Below are positions 55,504 to 64,000 of a DNA stretch of 64,000 nt, in pieces. Under the pieces are notes generated by a model. That model was not told where the DNA came from. It ran no database searches and was given only the letters and a program-made list of their open reading frames with translations. The position numbers and the translations under genes were made by a program. Each line of letters begins with the position of its first letter. Position 1 is the first letter of the stretch. This DNA is from Ignavibacteria bacterium (GTDB lineage: Bacteria; Bacteroidota; Ignavibacteria; Tepidaquicellales; Tepidaquicellaceae), in NCBI GenBank assembly GCA_016719565.1, contig JADJYU010000010.1, forward strand, positions 302,197 through 366,196, given 5' to 3'.

Positions 55504-56848
55504 TTAAAATCCAATCCATTCATTTCCATTCCATTTAGCAATATTTCTAGCAATTAATCCACCTTCAATTGTAAAAAATCCTCCGGAATAAATTTCATTT
55601 TCGTTGAATAATATTGAAAGAATAGTATTACTTAACCCACTTCAATAACTGACCAACTGACTCCATTCCATTTGCTATTCCACTTGCACTAATATCACCT
55701 GCTATTGTAAATATTCCTCCAACATAAACATTATTATTTTCATCAACATCTATAGAATATACATTATTATTAACTCCGTTTCCCAAAGCTGACCAGCTAG
55801 TTCCATTCCATTTTGCTATTCTATTTACAGCAATATTGCCGGCTGATGAAAATACTCTTCCGGCATAAATATCATTCCCACTTATTGCTAATGAAAAGAC
55901 TTCTCTATTTAATCCATTTCCTAAAGCTGACCAATTTACTCCATTCCATTTTGCAATATAATTTGCTGTAATACCTCCGGCTGATGTAAAATTTCCTCCG
56001 GCGTATATATCATTTCCAATACTTACTAATGAATTGACTCTATCATTAAGGCCGTTTCCTAAAGCAGACCAACTAGTTCCATTCCATTTAGCTATTCTAA
56101 ATGCTGTATTTCCTCCGGCTGCTGAAAAATTTCCTGCGACATAAATTTCATTCTCCTTAATTACTATTGAATTAACTTCTCCACTTAGACCAAGTCCTAG
56201 AGCTGACCAGCTTACTCCATCCCATTTTGCAATATTACTTACTGAGATACCACCGGCTAATGAAAAATTTCCTCCTGCATAAATTTCATTCCCTTTATTT
56301 ACTATTGACTTAACTTCTCCATTTAGACCAGTTCCTAGAGCTGACCAGCTTATACCGTTCCATTTTGCTATTCTATTTGCTGTCTTACCTCCTGCTGACG
56401 TAAAATTTCCACCGACATAGACTTCATTTCCATTAATAGAAATAGTTTTAACAGAAGAATTCACACCAATGGGATAAGGAGTTGCAGCAATTTCATTTGA
56501 TCTCTCACTTTCCCCATCAGTATTTATTGCAGTTACATAATAATTATTATAAGTATTAAATATTAGCACTGATGTATCTTTAAAAGAAGTGGTATTAAAA
56601 ATTGTAAAACCAATGTTTTCATAATTACCATTTCCGGTTTTTCGATAAATTAGATACTTTTCAATAATTGGACTTCCAGTATTGTCTGGAGTTTCCCAAT
56701 TTAAATTTAAGATACTATCCTGATATTTTAAAATCAAATTTTTAGGTTTGGAAGGAATACCGGATTGCTGGGTAGAGATTGGGTCTTCTTTAGAGCAAGA
56801 TGAAATAATTAATAATAAAGAGAATAAAATCGAATTTAATTTATACAT
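55504..56848 (-). pseudogene. Fibronectin-III / delta-60-like propeller lipoprotein, two C-terminal frameshifts
   Basis: The main frame (55628-56848) encodes a lipoprotein signal (LFSLLLIISSC), a fibronectin type III domain (PSKPKNLILKYQDSILNLNWETPDNTG..., residues ~30-125), and about seven repeats of the form IYAGGNFTSAGG..(R)IAKWNGTSWSALGNGLN. The true end lies further on. Adding one A near 55667 (GCAAATGG to GCAAAATGG) and one T near 55636 gives SGIAKWNGVSWSVIEVGLS and NEIYSGGFFTIEGG...IAKWNGNEWIGF, ending at 55504. Both lesions are losses of one base from a run of equal bases. The product should be a surface propeller of unknown ligand. Confidence 0.72.
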
Positions 56849-57179
56849 ATTAATATTTTAGTTTTATTTAAACAAATTATTTAAAGTTCAGTGTTGGTTC
56901 GCCGACAATGGTATTTTTATATATGGTTTATTTAGATTTTCGTTTAGAATTTTAATCTGGATTTTTATATTGCCTGTTATAGTTCATTTTCTCTCAGTTC
57001 AAACTTGTCTTTTTATAATTTTGAAAAATAATATAACTAACTATGGATTTTATTTAAATTATAAAATTTAATATAGAATGCAAAACGCTTTTATATAGTG
57101 CATTACAAAATAATCAAAACTTTATTTATAAAAGAGATCGTAAAATTACATAAAACTTAATCTGTGTAATCAATGACTT

Positions 57180-57425
57180 TATATTACGCTCGTTGCAAAC
57201 TCCGTTTGGTAACGCAATTGCTCCTGAAACTCTGTTTCAAACTTGATCTCATTATACAGAGAACATTTAATTAAACATTACGCTCGTTACCAAACTCCGT
57301 TTGGTAACGCAATTGCTACTGAAACTCTGTTTCCTAAACCCGAGAAAGTTCTGGCTGCGCTCGTTACCAAACTCCGTTTGCTAACGCAATTGCTCCAGAA
57401 ACTCCGTTTCCCTCCATCCCGCTCC
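57180..57425. repeat. Three tandem-like copies of the GTTACCAAAC palindromic repeat
   Basis: Cores at about 57188-57211 (arm degenerate: GTTGCAAAC), 57287-57310 and 57365-57387, each followed by GCAATTGCT and (C/A)GAAACTC(T/C)GTTTC. The first copy shares the longer tail AACTTGATCTCATTATACAG with copy 2 at 48.8 kb. The remaining DNA of 56849-57706 is AT-rich without a recognisable gene. Confidence 0.75.
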
Positions 57426-57706
57426 CGGAGAAAGATCTTCGAGCCATCTATCCTTCGGGAAAATAAGAATAAATAATATTACTAAAAAACTTCGCATTTC
57501 TTACTTTATTTTAGTTTGTACTAATTTATTTTCATTTAGATAAAAAGAAATAGAGTGTATTGGTTAAATGTGAAATAGTATTTTTATTTGAATCGTATAA
57601 GATCTTATATTCCGATTTAAACTTGAATTATTCTTACCGGTAATATGAAATTGACTTTAGTTATCATTGACAAAATAATTCAGAAATTCCATTTCCACTT
57701 GAAGCA

Positions 57707-58330
57707 TTACAGATTGAACATTAAATCTTTCCTTCCAATAGATATATTAGGAGATGTTCTTTCTTTAGTTTTGATAGAAATTGGTACTTGAAATTCTATT
57801 TCTTCGATTTCAAATTGCTTATATTCATTTTTGATTTTTAATTCAGGATCTAATGAAAAGAAACATAAACGTGTTGTATCACTTCCACTTGAGTCTATAT
57901 TAATATTATATTTTTCTGAATAATATTCTTGAATTTGTTTAAAAGCAATTTTGTGTCTAATGTCAATCAACTCAATATCAGTAGAATTAACATCAGATTT
58001 AAAAGATAAACTTATTAATCCCTTAATACCATTTTGTGATGGAGAAATCCAAGAAGCAAAAACAAATTCCTCAGATTCTACAATACTTTTTACTCTTTCA
58101 AATTCTTGTTCATCTAATTTATCAATATCAATAACTAATATTTGATTATATTCTTTTATAAATTACGTTTTCTAATTCCATTAAATGTTCCACAAAAGTA
58201 ACTGCTGGTAGTTTTTCTTTTCATTAACGTAATTATCAAATAAATTATTACTTTAATAATTCTCTCAGTTTATTAATTTGAAAGAATATTTTCCGGTTTT
58301 AATGTCATTTAAGACTTGAGAAACACTCAT
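57707..58330 (-). pseudogene. VirE N-terminal (BT4734-like) domain protein, frameshifted
   Basis: Joined frames from the ATG at 58330 give: MSVSQVLNDIKTGKYSF, then NLFDNYVNEKKNLPAVTFCGTF, NGIRKRN/FIKEYNQILVIDIDKLDEQEFERVK, FASWISPSQNGIKGLISL, and KQIQEYYSEKYNINIDSSG and DTTRLCFFSLDP. These are the landmarks of VirE_N/BT4734-like proteins of Bacteroidota: LPAVTFxGxF, IDIDxLD, SPSGxGLK, and the D-xSGxDxxRLCFxSxDP end. Such domains usually precede a VirE-type primase-helicase, which is absent here. At least three frame breaks occur; one is a T4 to T3 loss near 58163. Confidence 0.68.
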
Positions 58331-58429
58331 TTCCTTACTTATGCTGGATGTAGCTGATTCTTGAAATGAGACTGTTTTTCTAATGGACTATTCAATACCT
58401 ATAAACATAAAATTTAATATCAATTATAA

Positions 58430-59919
58430 TTACTTTTTACTCTCGTTCAAAGACGCCACCGCCCTAAAACTCTCCAGCCCCGCCTCAAGATTCTCAATGA
58501 TCTCTTCCGCTATTACATCCGGATCAGGAAGATTGTCCAGGTCGGCTAATGATTTGTCTTTTATCCATGTAATGTCCAGACTCGTTTTATCTCTTGCCGT
58601 GATCTCTTCAAATGTGAACTTCCTCCATCTTCCGTCAGGATTTGTTTCGGCATCAAATGTCTCTTTTCTTTTGTGACGGTTTGATGAATTATAACAGGTA
58701 ACGAATTCTAATAAATCTTCCTTCTTTAAAGGATTCTTCTTTAATGTGTGATGTATATTTGTCCTGTAATCATAAACCCAGACTTCCTTTGTCCATGGAT
58801 CCTTGCTTGCAGGTTTGTTGTCGAAGAAAATTACATTTGCTTTTACTCCCTGTGCATAAAAGATTCCGGTCGGTAATCGCAGAATTGTATGAAGGTCTGT
58901 AGTTTCCATCAGCTTTTTACGGACTGTCTCACCTGCTCCGCCTTCGAATAAAACATTGTCCGGTACTACAACAGCAGCTAATCCCGTGGTCTTCAGCATC
59001 GATCTTATGTGCTGAACAAAATTCAATTGTTTATTGCTTGTAGTTGCCCAGAAGTCCTGACGGTTGTATGTCAGATCATCTTTCTCCTGTTCGCCTTCGT
59101 CATTTGTAAACGTCTGACTGCTCTTCTTCCCGAATGGCGGATTGGCTAATACATAATCATAAGTAACCGGTGAAGCAGCTATCAGAGCATCTGCCGGAGA
59201 AATGAAATTATCACTTTCAATGTCGCCGATGTTATGCAGGAACATGTTCATCAAAGCCAGCCTTCTTGTGCCGGCAACAATCTCATTTCCGAAAAATGTT
59301 TTCAGTTTTACAAACTTGTTCTGCTCTTTATCTAATTTATTGTGTGAAACAAGATAATCATAAGCTGCAAGAAAGAACCCTCCGGTGCCGCACGCTGGAT
59401 CAGCGATTGTTTTCATCGGCTGCGGCTGAACACATTCGACCATTGCCCTGATCAAAGGTCTCGGAGTAAAGTATTGTCCGGCGCCGCTCTTTACATCCTG
59501 TGCATTCTTTTCCAGAAGCCCTTCATAAATATCTCCCTTTACATCTGCCCCATTACAAGCCATTGCTCGCTGTCTATCATGTCAATGATCTTAGCAAGCA
59601 TTGCCGGATCCTGGATCTTATTCTGACTTTTTGTAAATATCTGACCTAATGTTCCCTTTGCTGTACTAAGCTCTCTTAACAAAGTGGAATAATGCAGTTC
59701 CAGCTCCGCGCCTTTTTTAGATGTAAGACTTTCCCAGTTATATTCTTTAGGAATGTTCAGCTTTCGGTTATGCGGTGGTTTACTGTATTCATCAGCCATT
59801 TTTAAAAAGAGCAGATATGTGAGCTGCTCCATGTAATCACCGTAACTGACACCTACATCTTTTAATGGGTTACAGAATGACCAGACTTTGGAGACAATGG
59901 AATTTGTATTATTACTCAT
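58430..59919 (-). pseudogene. hsdM: Type I restriction-modification DNA methyltransferase HsdM, one-base frameshift
   Basis: Frame one (59539-59919) holds the HsdM N-terminal domain: NPLKDVGVSYGDYMEQLTYL, KMADEYSKPPHNRKLNIP. Frame two (58430-59563) holds the N6-adenine methyltransferase domain: GAGQYFTPRPLIRAMVECV, SAM motif ADPACGTGGFFLAAYDYL, catalytic NPPFGKKSSQ, GAGETVRKKLM and LPTGIFYAQGVKANVIFFD. Adding one G in the G-run near 59545 joins EQWLVMG to ADVKGDIYEGLL as in HsdM, about 496 residues in all. No hsdS or hsdR is in the window. It overlaps the RhuM stop by 4 bases (ATGA). Confidence 0.88.
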
Positions 59920-60956
59920 TTCTTTTTCCTCTTGCCCTTTTTGGGCGGTGAAAGTTTTTTTACCGCTTTATCAAAATCTGATTCTATTAATTTATCCTGA
60001 ACTATACGGTAATTCTCAAATTCATTTTCTGCAAGTTCTATTGCAACTTCGTGTGATACTTTTCCCTGATGTTTCAAAATAGATTCCTCATTAAACTGCA
60101 AAAAGGCATCTAATTTCTTCACCCAGTCTTTCATATACAATACTACACCTTTCAATGCCTGAGATTCTGCATAGTCAAGATACATTGTCACAATTCTGTT
60201 TAATCCGTCTAATTCTTTTTCATTAAAATAATTTTTTGCTATGCTGACATCCGTTTTTCTTATACTGCCTTTTGGAGCATTCTTCCATGTAGTTAAGCCC
60301 ATATTTACTTTTTTGCTGTCAACTCTTGATGCTATGAGTTCGGCTGCAGTTTGCCCGGTTATTGCCCAATGTAATTTGTTTTGAACTGTTGCAAAAAAAT
60401 CTTTTGTGATTTGTGTATTGGCTGAGTAATCGGCGCTGCATTGAGAATATATATCAGTAATCTTTTGATAAAACCTTCGTTCGCTGTTGCGAATATCCCG
60501 GATACGTGCAAGCTGTTCTTCAAAATAATCTTTACCGAAAACATAATTGGGATTTTTAAGCCGTTCGTCATCCATCGTAAATCCTTTGATGATGTATTCC
60601 TTTAATCGCTCAGTAGCCCAGATGCGAAATGCTGTTGCCTGACTGCTGTTGACACGATAGCCAACAGAAATGATAGCATCAAGATTATAAAACGCCGTTT
60701 CATACTTTTTTCCATCAGCGGCAGTATGTGCAAAAATTGCACATACTGAATCTCTGTTCAGTTCATTGCTTTCAAAAATTTTTTTCAGATGTTTTGTAAT
60801 TACACTTCTATCCACGCCAAACAAGATGGCAATCTTTTGTTGTGTCAGCCATACCGTTTCGTTTTTAAGATAAATTTCCACTTTCACACCTCCATTAGGT
60901 GTATTGTAAAGTAGTATTTCATTAAAGCCTGTTTGTTCCGGTTTATTTTTTTTCAT
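59916..60956 (-). CDS. RhuM family protein
   Basis: A 346-residue RhuM/virulence-RhuM-type protein. The N-terminus has a winged-helix-like segment VWLTQQKIAILFGVDRSVITKHLKKIF, then FYNLDAIISVGYRVNSSQATAFRIWATERLKEYIIKGFTMDDERL, the hallmark of the family. The C-terminal half is helical and ends in a Lys-rich tail (SPPKKGKRKKK). RhuM genes are commonly embedded in type I restriction operons between hsdM and hsdS, as suggested here by the 4-base overlap with hsdM. The function is unproven. Confidence 0.85.
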   Translation of the reverse strand: MKKNKPEQTGFNEILLYNTPNGGVKVEIYLKNETVWLTQQKIAILFGVDRSVITKHLKKIFESNELNRDSVCAIFAHTAADGKKYETAFYNLDAIISVGYRVNSSQATAFRIWATERLKEYIIKGFTMDDERLKNPNYVFGKDYFEEQLARIRDIRNSERRFYQKITDIYSQCSADYSANTQITKDFFATVQNKLHWAITGQTAAELIASRVDSKKVNMGLTTWKNAPKGSIRKTDVSIAKNYFNEKELDGLNRIVTMYLDYAESQALKGVVLYMKDWVKKLDAFLQFNEESILKHQGKVSHEVAIELAENEFENYRIVQDKLIESDFDKAVKKLSPPKKGKRKKK

Positions 60957-60987
60957 AATTCCTAATTCTTAATTCGTAATTCCTAAT

Positions 60988-61335
60988 TTATTGTGTCGCA
61001 CACTGACGGAAACGTGCCCAGATTCTGAATTGTGTTCCCGGTTTTGAGTTAATCCGATAGCCTACCGATAGAATAGCATCAAGATTATAAAATAGTTGCT
61101 TTCTTTCCACTTGTCTGTTTCCTTCTTTTTGAACTTGTAAGTATTCCTTACAAGTTGAAAAAAGGTCTATTTCTTTATCTGAATAAATTCTTTTTAGATG
61201 AAGTGTAATGTTTTGTGGTGTAGTTTTGAATAATTCGGCAATCTGCTTTTGGTTAGCCCAAACAGTTTCCCCGTCAAATTTAATCTTGATTTGAGTACCT
61301 TCTATGGTAGTATATATGACTATTTCTTCTGGCAT
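60988..61335 (-). pseudogene. RhuM family fragment (N-terminal third only)
   Basis: 115 codons: VWANQKQIAELFKTTPQNITLHLKRIY and FYNLDAILSVGYRINSKPGTQFRIWA match the first third of the neighbouring RhuM protein. After RIWA the sequence turns to RFRQCATQ and stops, where the family continues with a helix (TERLKEY...). It is a different allele, not a copy of the next gene, as identity is only moderate. A 31-nt spacer of TTAGGAATTACGAATT-like repeats separates the two. Confidence 0.75.
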
Positions 61336-61349
61336 CTTGTTTTAAATAT

Positions 61350-61511
61350 TCAGTTTTTAAAGTGCGGCGGCTTGCTGTATTCATCCGCCATCTTCAAAAA
61401 CAGAAGATAAGTCAGCTGTTCTAAATAATCACCGTATCCAACACCGACGTCGCGGAGTGGGTTGCAGAAAGACCAGACTTTGGAGACTATTGAGGATGTG
61501 TTATTGCTCAT
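61350..61511 (-). pseudogene. HsdM N-terminal fragment (53 codons)
   Basis: It starts at the ATG at 61511 and reads MSNNTSSIVSKVWSFCNPLR, then DVGVGYGDYLEQLTYLLFLK and MADEYSKPPH, before ending FKN, stop. The first 50 residues match the start of the hsdM at 59919 almost fully, then homology stops abruptly after KPPH. It lies 14 nt upstream of the RhuM fragment. Together they are the two truncated front ends of a second, diverged copy of the same locus. Confidence 0.8.
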
Positions 61512-61903
61512 TTGGTTAATATTTATTAATTAATTCAAGACTTTATAAAAAGTGCAATGTCTCTCTGCTGCCTCTGGAATCCACAAGTATTCAGTTTTCA
61601 AAATCCTTTAAAATTATAAGGGCACCTTCAAAAATATTATTTAAAGATTCTACATTGCTTTTATTTTTCTATCACCCATTTGTCAAGTTCATACTTAGAT
61701 TCGTTTCCTTTAATAAAAAATATAAAATTATTTTCTGATCACTTTACTTTATATTATTACTATTTATTGTCCCGGGGAATTTTCAACAATACTGGTAACA
61801 AGGATTTCTAATATGAATTTTAAATTATCAATTAGATTTGATATACTGTATCAAATTTTCATACTCATCGAAACTTTATTATCAGAAACACTAAATAATG
61901 CTG
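61512..61903. other. Spacer with possible unrecognised gene debris
   Basis: About 390 bp with no credible frame. Short minus-strand stretches (NLKFILEILVTSIVENS, SLNNIFEGALIILKDFEN) look protein-like but no family could be named; they may be debris of a defence gene. Confidence 0.3.
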
Positions 61904-63031
61904 TTACATTTCGGCTACTGCTCTTCTCAGCATCTCTGCTAAAGAATAGCAAATTATCTGATAAAAATCGGCATTAATATTTTGTTTATGAGATTTCCAT
62001 TTAAAATCAACTATCGATTTAGTTTTTCCATTGATTTCAATCATTAAATCTGGACGAATTTTGATTTGTTCATTATCGCAAAGTCTTCCAATCTCCTGAG
62101 ATTTTATTGTTATTTTATCTTTGTAAAATTCATTGGCTACCTCATAAAAGGTAAGTCATATATAGAGTCCAAAAACCCAGTCCATATCTATAATAAAATT
62201 TATTCCGTAATTTTCTTTCCGCCTTCTTTAAATGAAAATAGTTTCTCTGATAAAATTGCTTTGCAAATATTCATTATATCAAGATAATGATGACTTATTC
62301 CAGATAGATTTATCTTTCTGAAGAAGAAAATGCTCTGAGGCTTTATGTTATTTCCTCATTAAGCATGAGAAATATTTCACGGAGTTTTTACCAACATACA
62401 TACTTCCTTTTTTTATCGGCTTTTGTATCTCTTTAAGAAGTCTGTAAGCACACCAAAATAATTCGGTTTTTCTGCGTTGTCAAAAAGTTAAGTCATTATA
62501 TGTGCATGGAACTTTCGAATAATCCCATGAATTTTTCTTGACATTTCAGAATAATTTATCTTTCCCTTTATAGCTTTTAGTCTTTCATTTTTAAAGTACA
62601 TATTTTTAATAATTCCCCTTTTCTAACACCTTTCTGCAAATACTAATAAATGAAAGGGTTAGAAGTGAAACTATACTGATTCCTTCAGGTAAAACAATTT
62701 TCTTTTCGGGATCTAAAAATAGTTTATCAGAAAAATCGTTAAAGTTGCTCACTGTTCCAAGCATTTGAGGAAGAAAATTTAAAAGTTCAGAGATTCTGTG
62801 CTCTCATTATCAAACTTTGGAATAAATTCGATCGTACAATCTTCCTCTAAACTTTAATACCCCCAACATTGTTTCCATAATTTACAATATCCTTATTTCT
62901 TTCAAATATATTCCTGCTATCAAATTACCAATGATCTTTTGAATCCTTTATTTCATTTTGGTATTGATTAAAAAGCGTAAATATTCCTCGATATCTGTAT
63001 GATTTTTATCAGATTCTTTTAATGTTCCCAT
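61904..63031 (-). pseudogene. mcrC: McrC-like restriction component, heavily frameshifted
   Basis: Joined minus-strand frames read NFLPQMLGTVSNFNDFSDKL, GKINYSEMSRKIHGDYSKVP, TYNDLTFDNAENRIIWCAYR, ICKAILSEKLFSFKEGGKK, VANEFYKDKITIKSQEIG, and KIRPDLMIEINGKTKSIVDF then KWK...ADFYQIICYSLAEM. The pattern RGKIxxxE...KIxCxYxxLxxDxxxNR, then PDxxI...IxDxKWK with the PD-(D/E)xK nuclease residues, is that of McrC, partner of McrB. Many frame breaks and internal stops mean no protein is made as written. It directly follows mcrB, as in normal mcrBC operons. Confidence 0.62.
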
Positions 63032-63038
63032 TCATATA

Positions 63039-64000
63039 TTATTTTCCTTTCATTTTAGGTTGTAGATTTGGATTTTGAAAATAAGCCTCAATAATTTCTT
63101 CAATTTTATCAATAATCCCATCCGGAACTCAATTGATACTTTCCACCTGAAATTCCCCTCGTTTATCTTTATCAAAAGAAATAATATTCTTCAACTAACG
63201 GTAGTTTTTTTATCTTTTCCTATATCCGGGTTTTCACCTAATATTATATTTATTTTTTTGACAGCTTCAATTGATGGTTTAAGTTTTTCTATATCAATAC
63301 TAATTCCAAAAGCTTCAGGATTATTCTCTACACCATCAAATTCCGGATTCATCTCTATAAAATCAAATCTTCTCCTCAATGCTATATCTAAAAGTGCTAA
63401 TGACCTGTCTGCAGTATTCATTGTTCCGACGATATATAAATTCGGAGGAATTCCAAATTTATCACCCGAATAAGGCAATTGAACAATTAACTTATTACTC
63501 TTCCCAATTCTTTTATCCTCTTCAATTAGAGTGATCAGTTCTCCAAATATTTTTGATATATCGCCTCTGTTAATTTCATCTATTATTAAAACATATCTAT
63601 TAACTTCAAATTCTTCTTCGTCTTTTTCTCTTTTCAGTTTTTCAGTTACTTTTAAGTTAATGTTTGATAAATTTTCTTCGAATTCTTTCCAACTTTTTAA
63701 CTTATTTTCATCAACATATTCATTCAAAGCATTAAGACATATTTGTTTAAATATACCGTCTTTTAATTCAAATCTGACAGGTCCGTTTTCATTCTTATCA
63801 ATTACAGGTCTTAAACCTTCAATAAAATCCTCGTATGAATATGAAGGATGGAACGTAATAAATTTTATTCTGCCTTCGTTATACAGATTATCAAAGACTT
63901 AGATCTGCTTTAGTTTTTCTTCTTCTAGTAATATTTTATCTTCCATTTTAAAATTTTTTAATATTGAATATTGATTTATTCTTTGTGGAAAATGTTTTCC
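63039..64000 (-). pseudogene. mcrB: McrB-like AAA+ GTPase of a McrBC restriction system, frameshifted and 5'-partial
   Basis: The best frame (63191-63727, open upstream to about 63899) has FDNLYNEGRIKFITFHPSYS, YEDFIEGLRPV, Walker B-like RYVLIIDEINRGDISKIFGELI, the McrB NxxD-type GTMNTADRSLALLDIALRRRF and the arginine-finger region. At the window edge GKTFST (Walker A) can be read after adding one A. A stop separates it from the main frame at about 63899-63901. Downstream, KKLPLVEEYY, DKDKRGEFQVES and IIDKIEEIIEAYFQNPNLQPK lie in other frames, to the TAA at 63039. McrB uses GTP to drive DNA translocation before McrC cuts methylated DNA. The domain order fits, but the gene is broken. Confidence 0.75.

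Noticed and set aside
57243..57476. Plus-strand 77-codon frame.
   Set aside because: It is a translation of three copies of the same palindromic repeat.
62066..62287. Plus-strand 73-codon hydrophobic frame.
   Set aside because: It is antisense to recognisable McrC landmarks on the minus strand and has low-complexity AT-rich composition.
63531..63902. Plus-strand 123-codon Ser/Phe-rich frame.
   Set aside because: It is antisense to the conserved McrB AAA+ region.

Overview
The window is AT-rich bacterial DNA that reads like Ignavibacteria (Ignavibacteriota/Chlorobi side of the Bacteroidota group). The reasons are: many secreted proteins that end in a type IX secretion (T9SS) sorting domain of the form NYPNPFNP...SGIYF; YCF48/BNR-like and SBBP beta-propellers; start codons preceded by A/T-rich leaders instead of Shine-Dalgarno boxes; and sigma-54, HslUV, GatB and Class I photolyase genes of ordinary bacterial type. 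No rRNA or tRNA gene was recognised.

Layout. 1-8.0 kb (minus strand): secreted T9SS proteins, including a tandem duplicate pair, interrupted by an IS110-family element at about 3.3-5.0 kb that has a frame break in its transposase and a structured leader that could be a bridge RNA. 8.2-24.4 kb (plus strand): a secreted repeat protein split by one in-frame TGA, a lipoprotein, a serine hydrolase, then a long housekeeping run: P5C dehydrogenase, SucC, an IMPDH/GMP reductase-family enzyme, photolyase, GatB (frameshifted), TpiA, thiolase, 3-hydroxyacyl-CoA dehydrogenase and acyl-CoA dehydrogenase. 24.4-30.4 kb (minus strand): dprA, a DUF3109 gene, rpoN, hslV, hslU and an outer-membrane-type protein, tightly packed.

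31-48.7 kb is accessory: further secreted propeller proteins, a HigBA toxin-antitoxin pair, a BrnTA pair, a 1.5-kb array of palindromic tandem repeats, YARHG-domain lipoproteins, a DUF2306 membrane protein, a locus in which an AbiEi-type antitoxin stands beside a 26-codon stub resembling the AbiEii start and a split HipA-type kinase (kinase and HipA-N domain as separate genes), and a DUF433/truncated DUF5615 pair. 49.4-52.5 kb holds a large cyclase-STAND-TPR regulator flanked by about 148-bp direct repeats and carrying a palindromic repeat inserted in frame in its coding sequence.

53-64 kb (minus strand) is a decayed or error-rich defence region: an AlbA_2/Schlafen-like gene, an IS4-type transposase remnant, a fibronectin-III/propeller lipoprotein, a VirE-N (BT4734-like) gene, type I restriction HsdM with RhuM, truncated second copies of both hsdM and rhuM, and McrC and McrB. 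Most have frame breaks, many explained by loss of one base from a homopolymer run; gatB has the same kind of lesion, so sequencing or assembly error must be considered beside true decay.

Several families of short palindromic repeats occupy the intergenic spaces, and some run into coding sequences.
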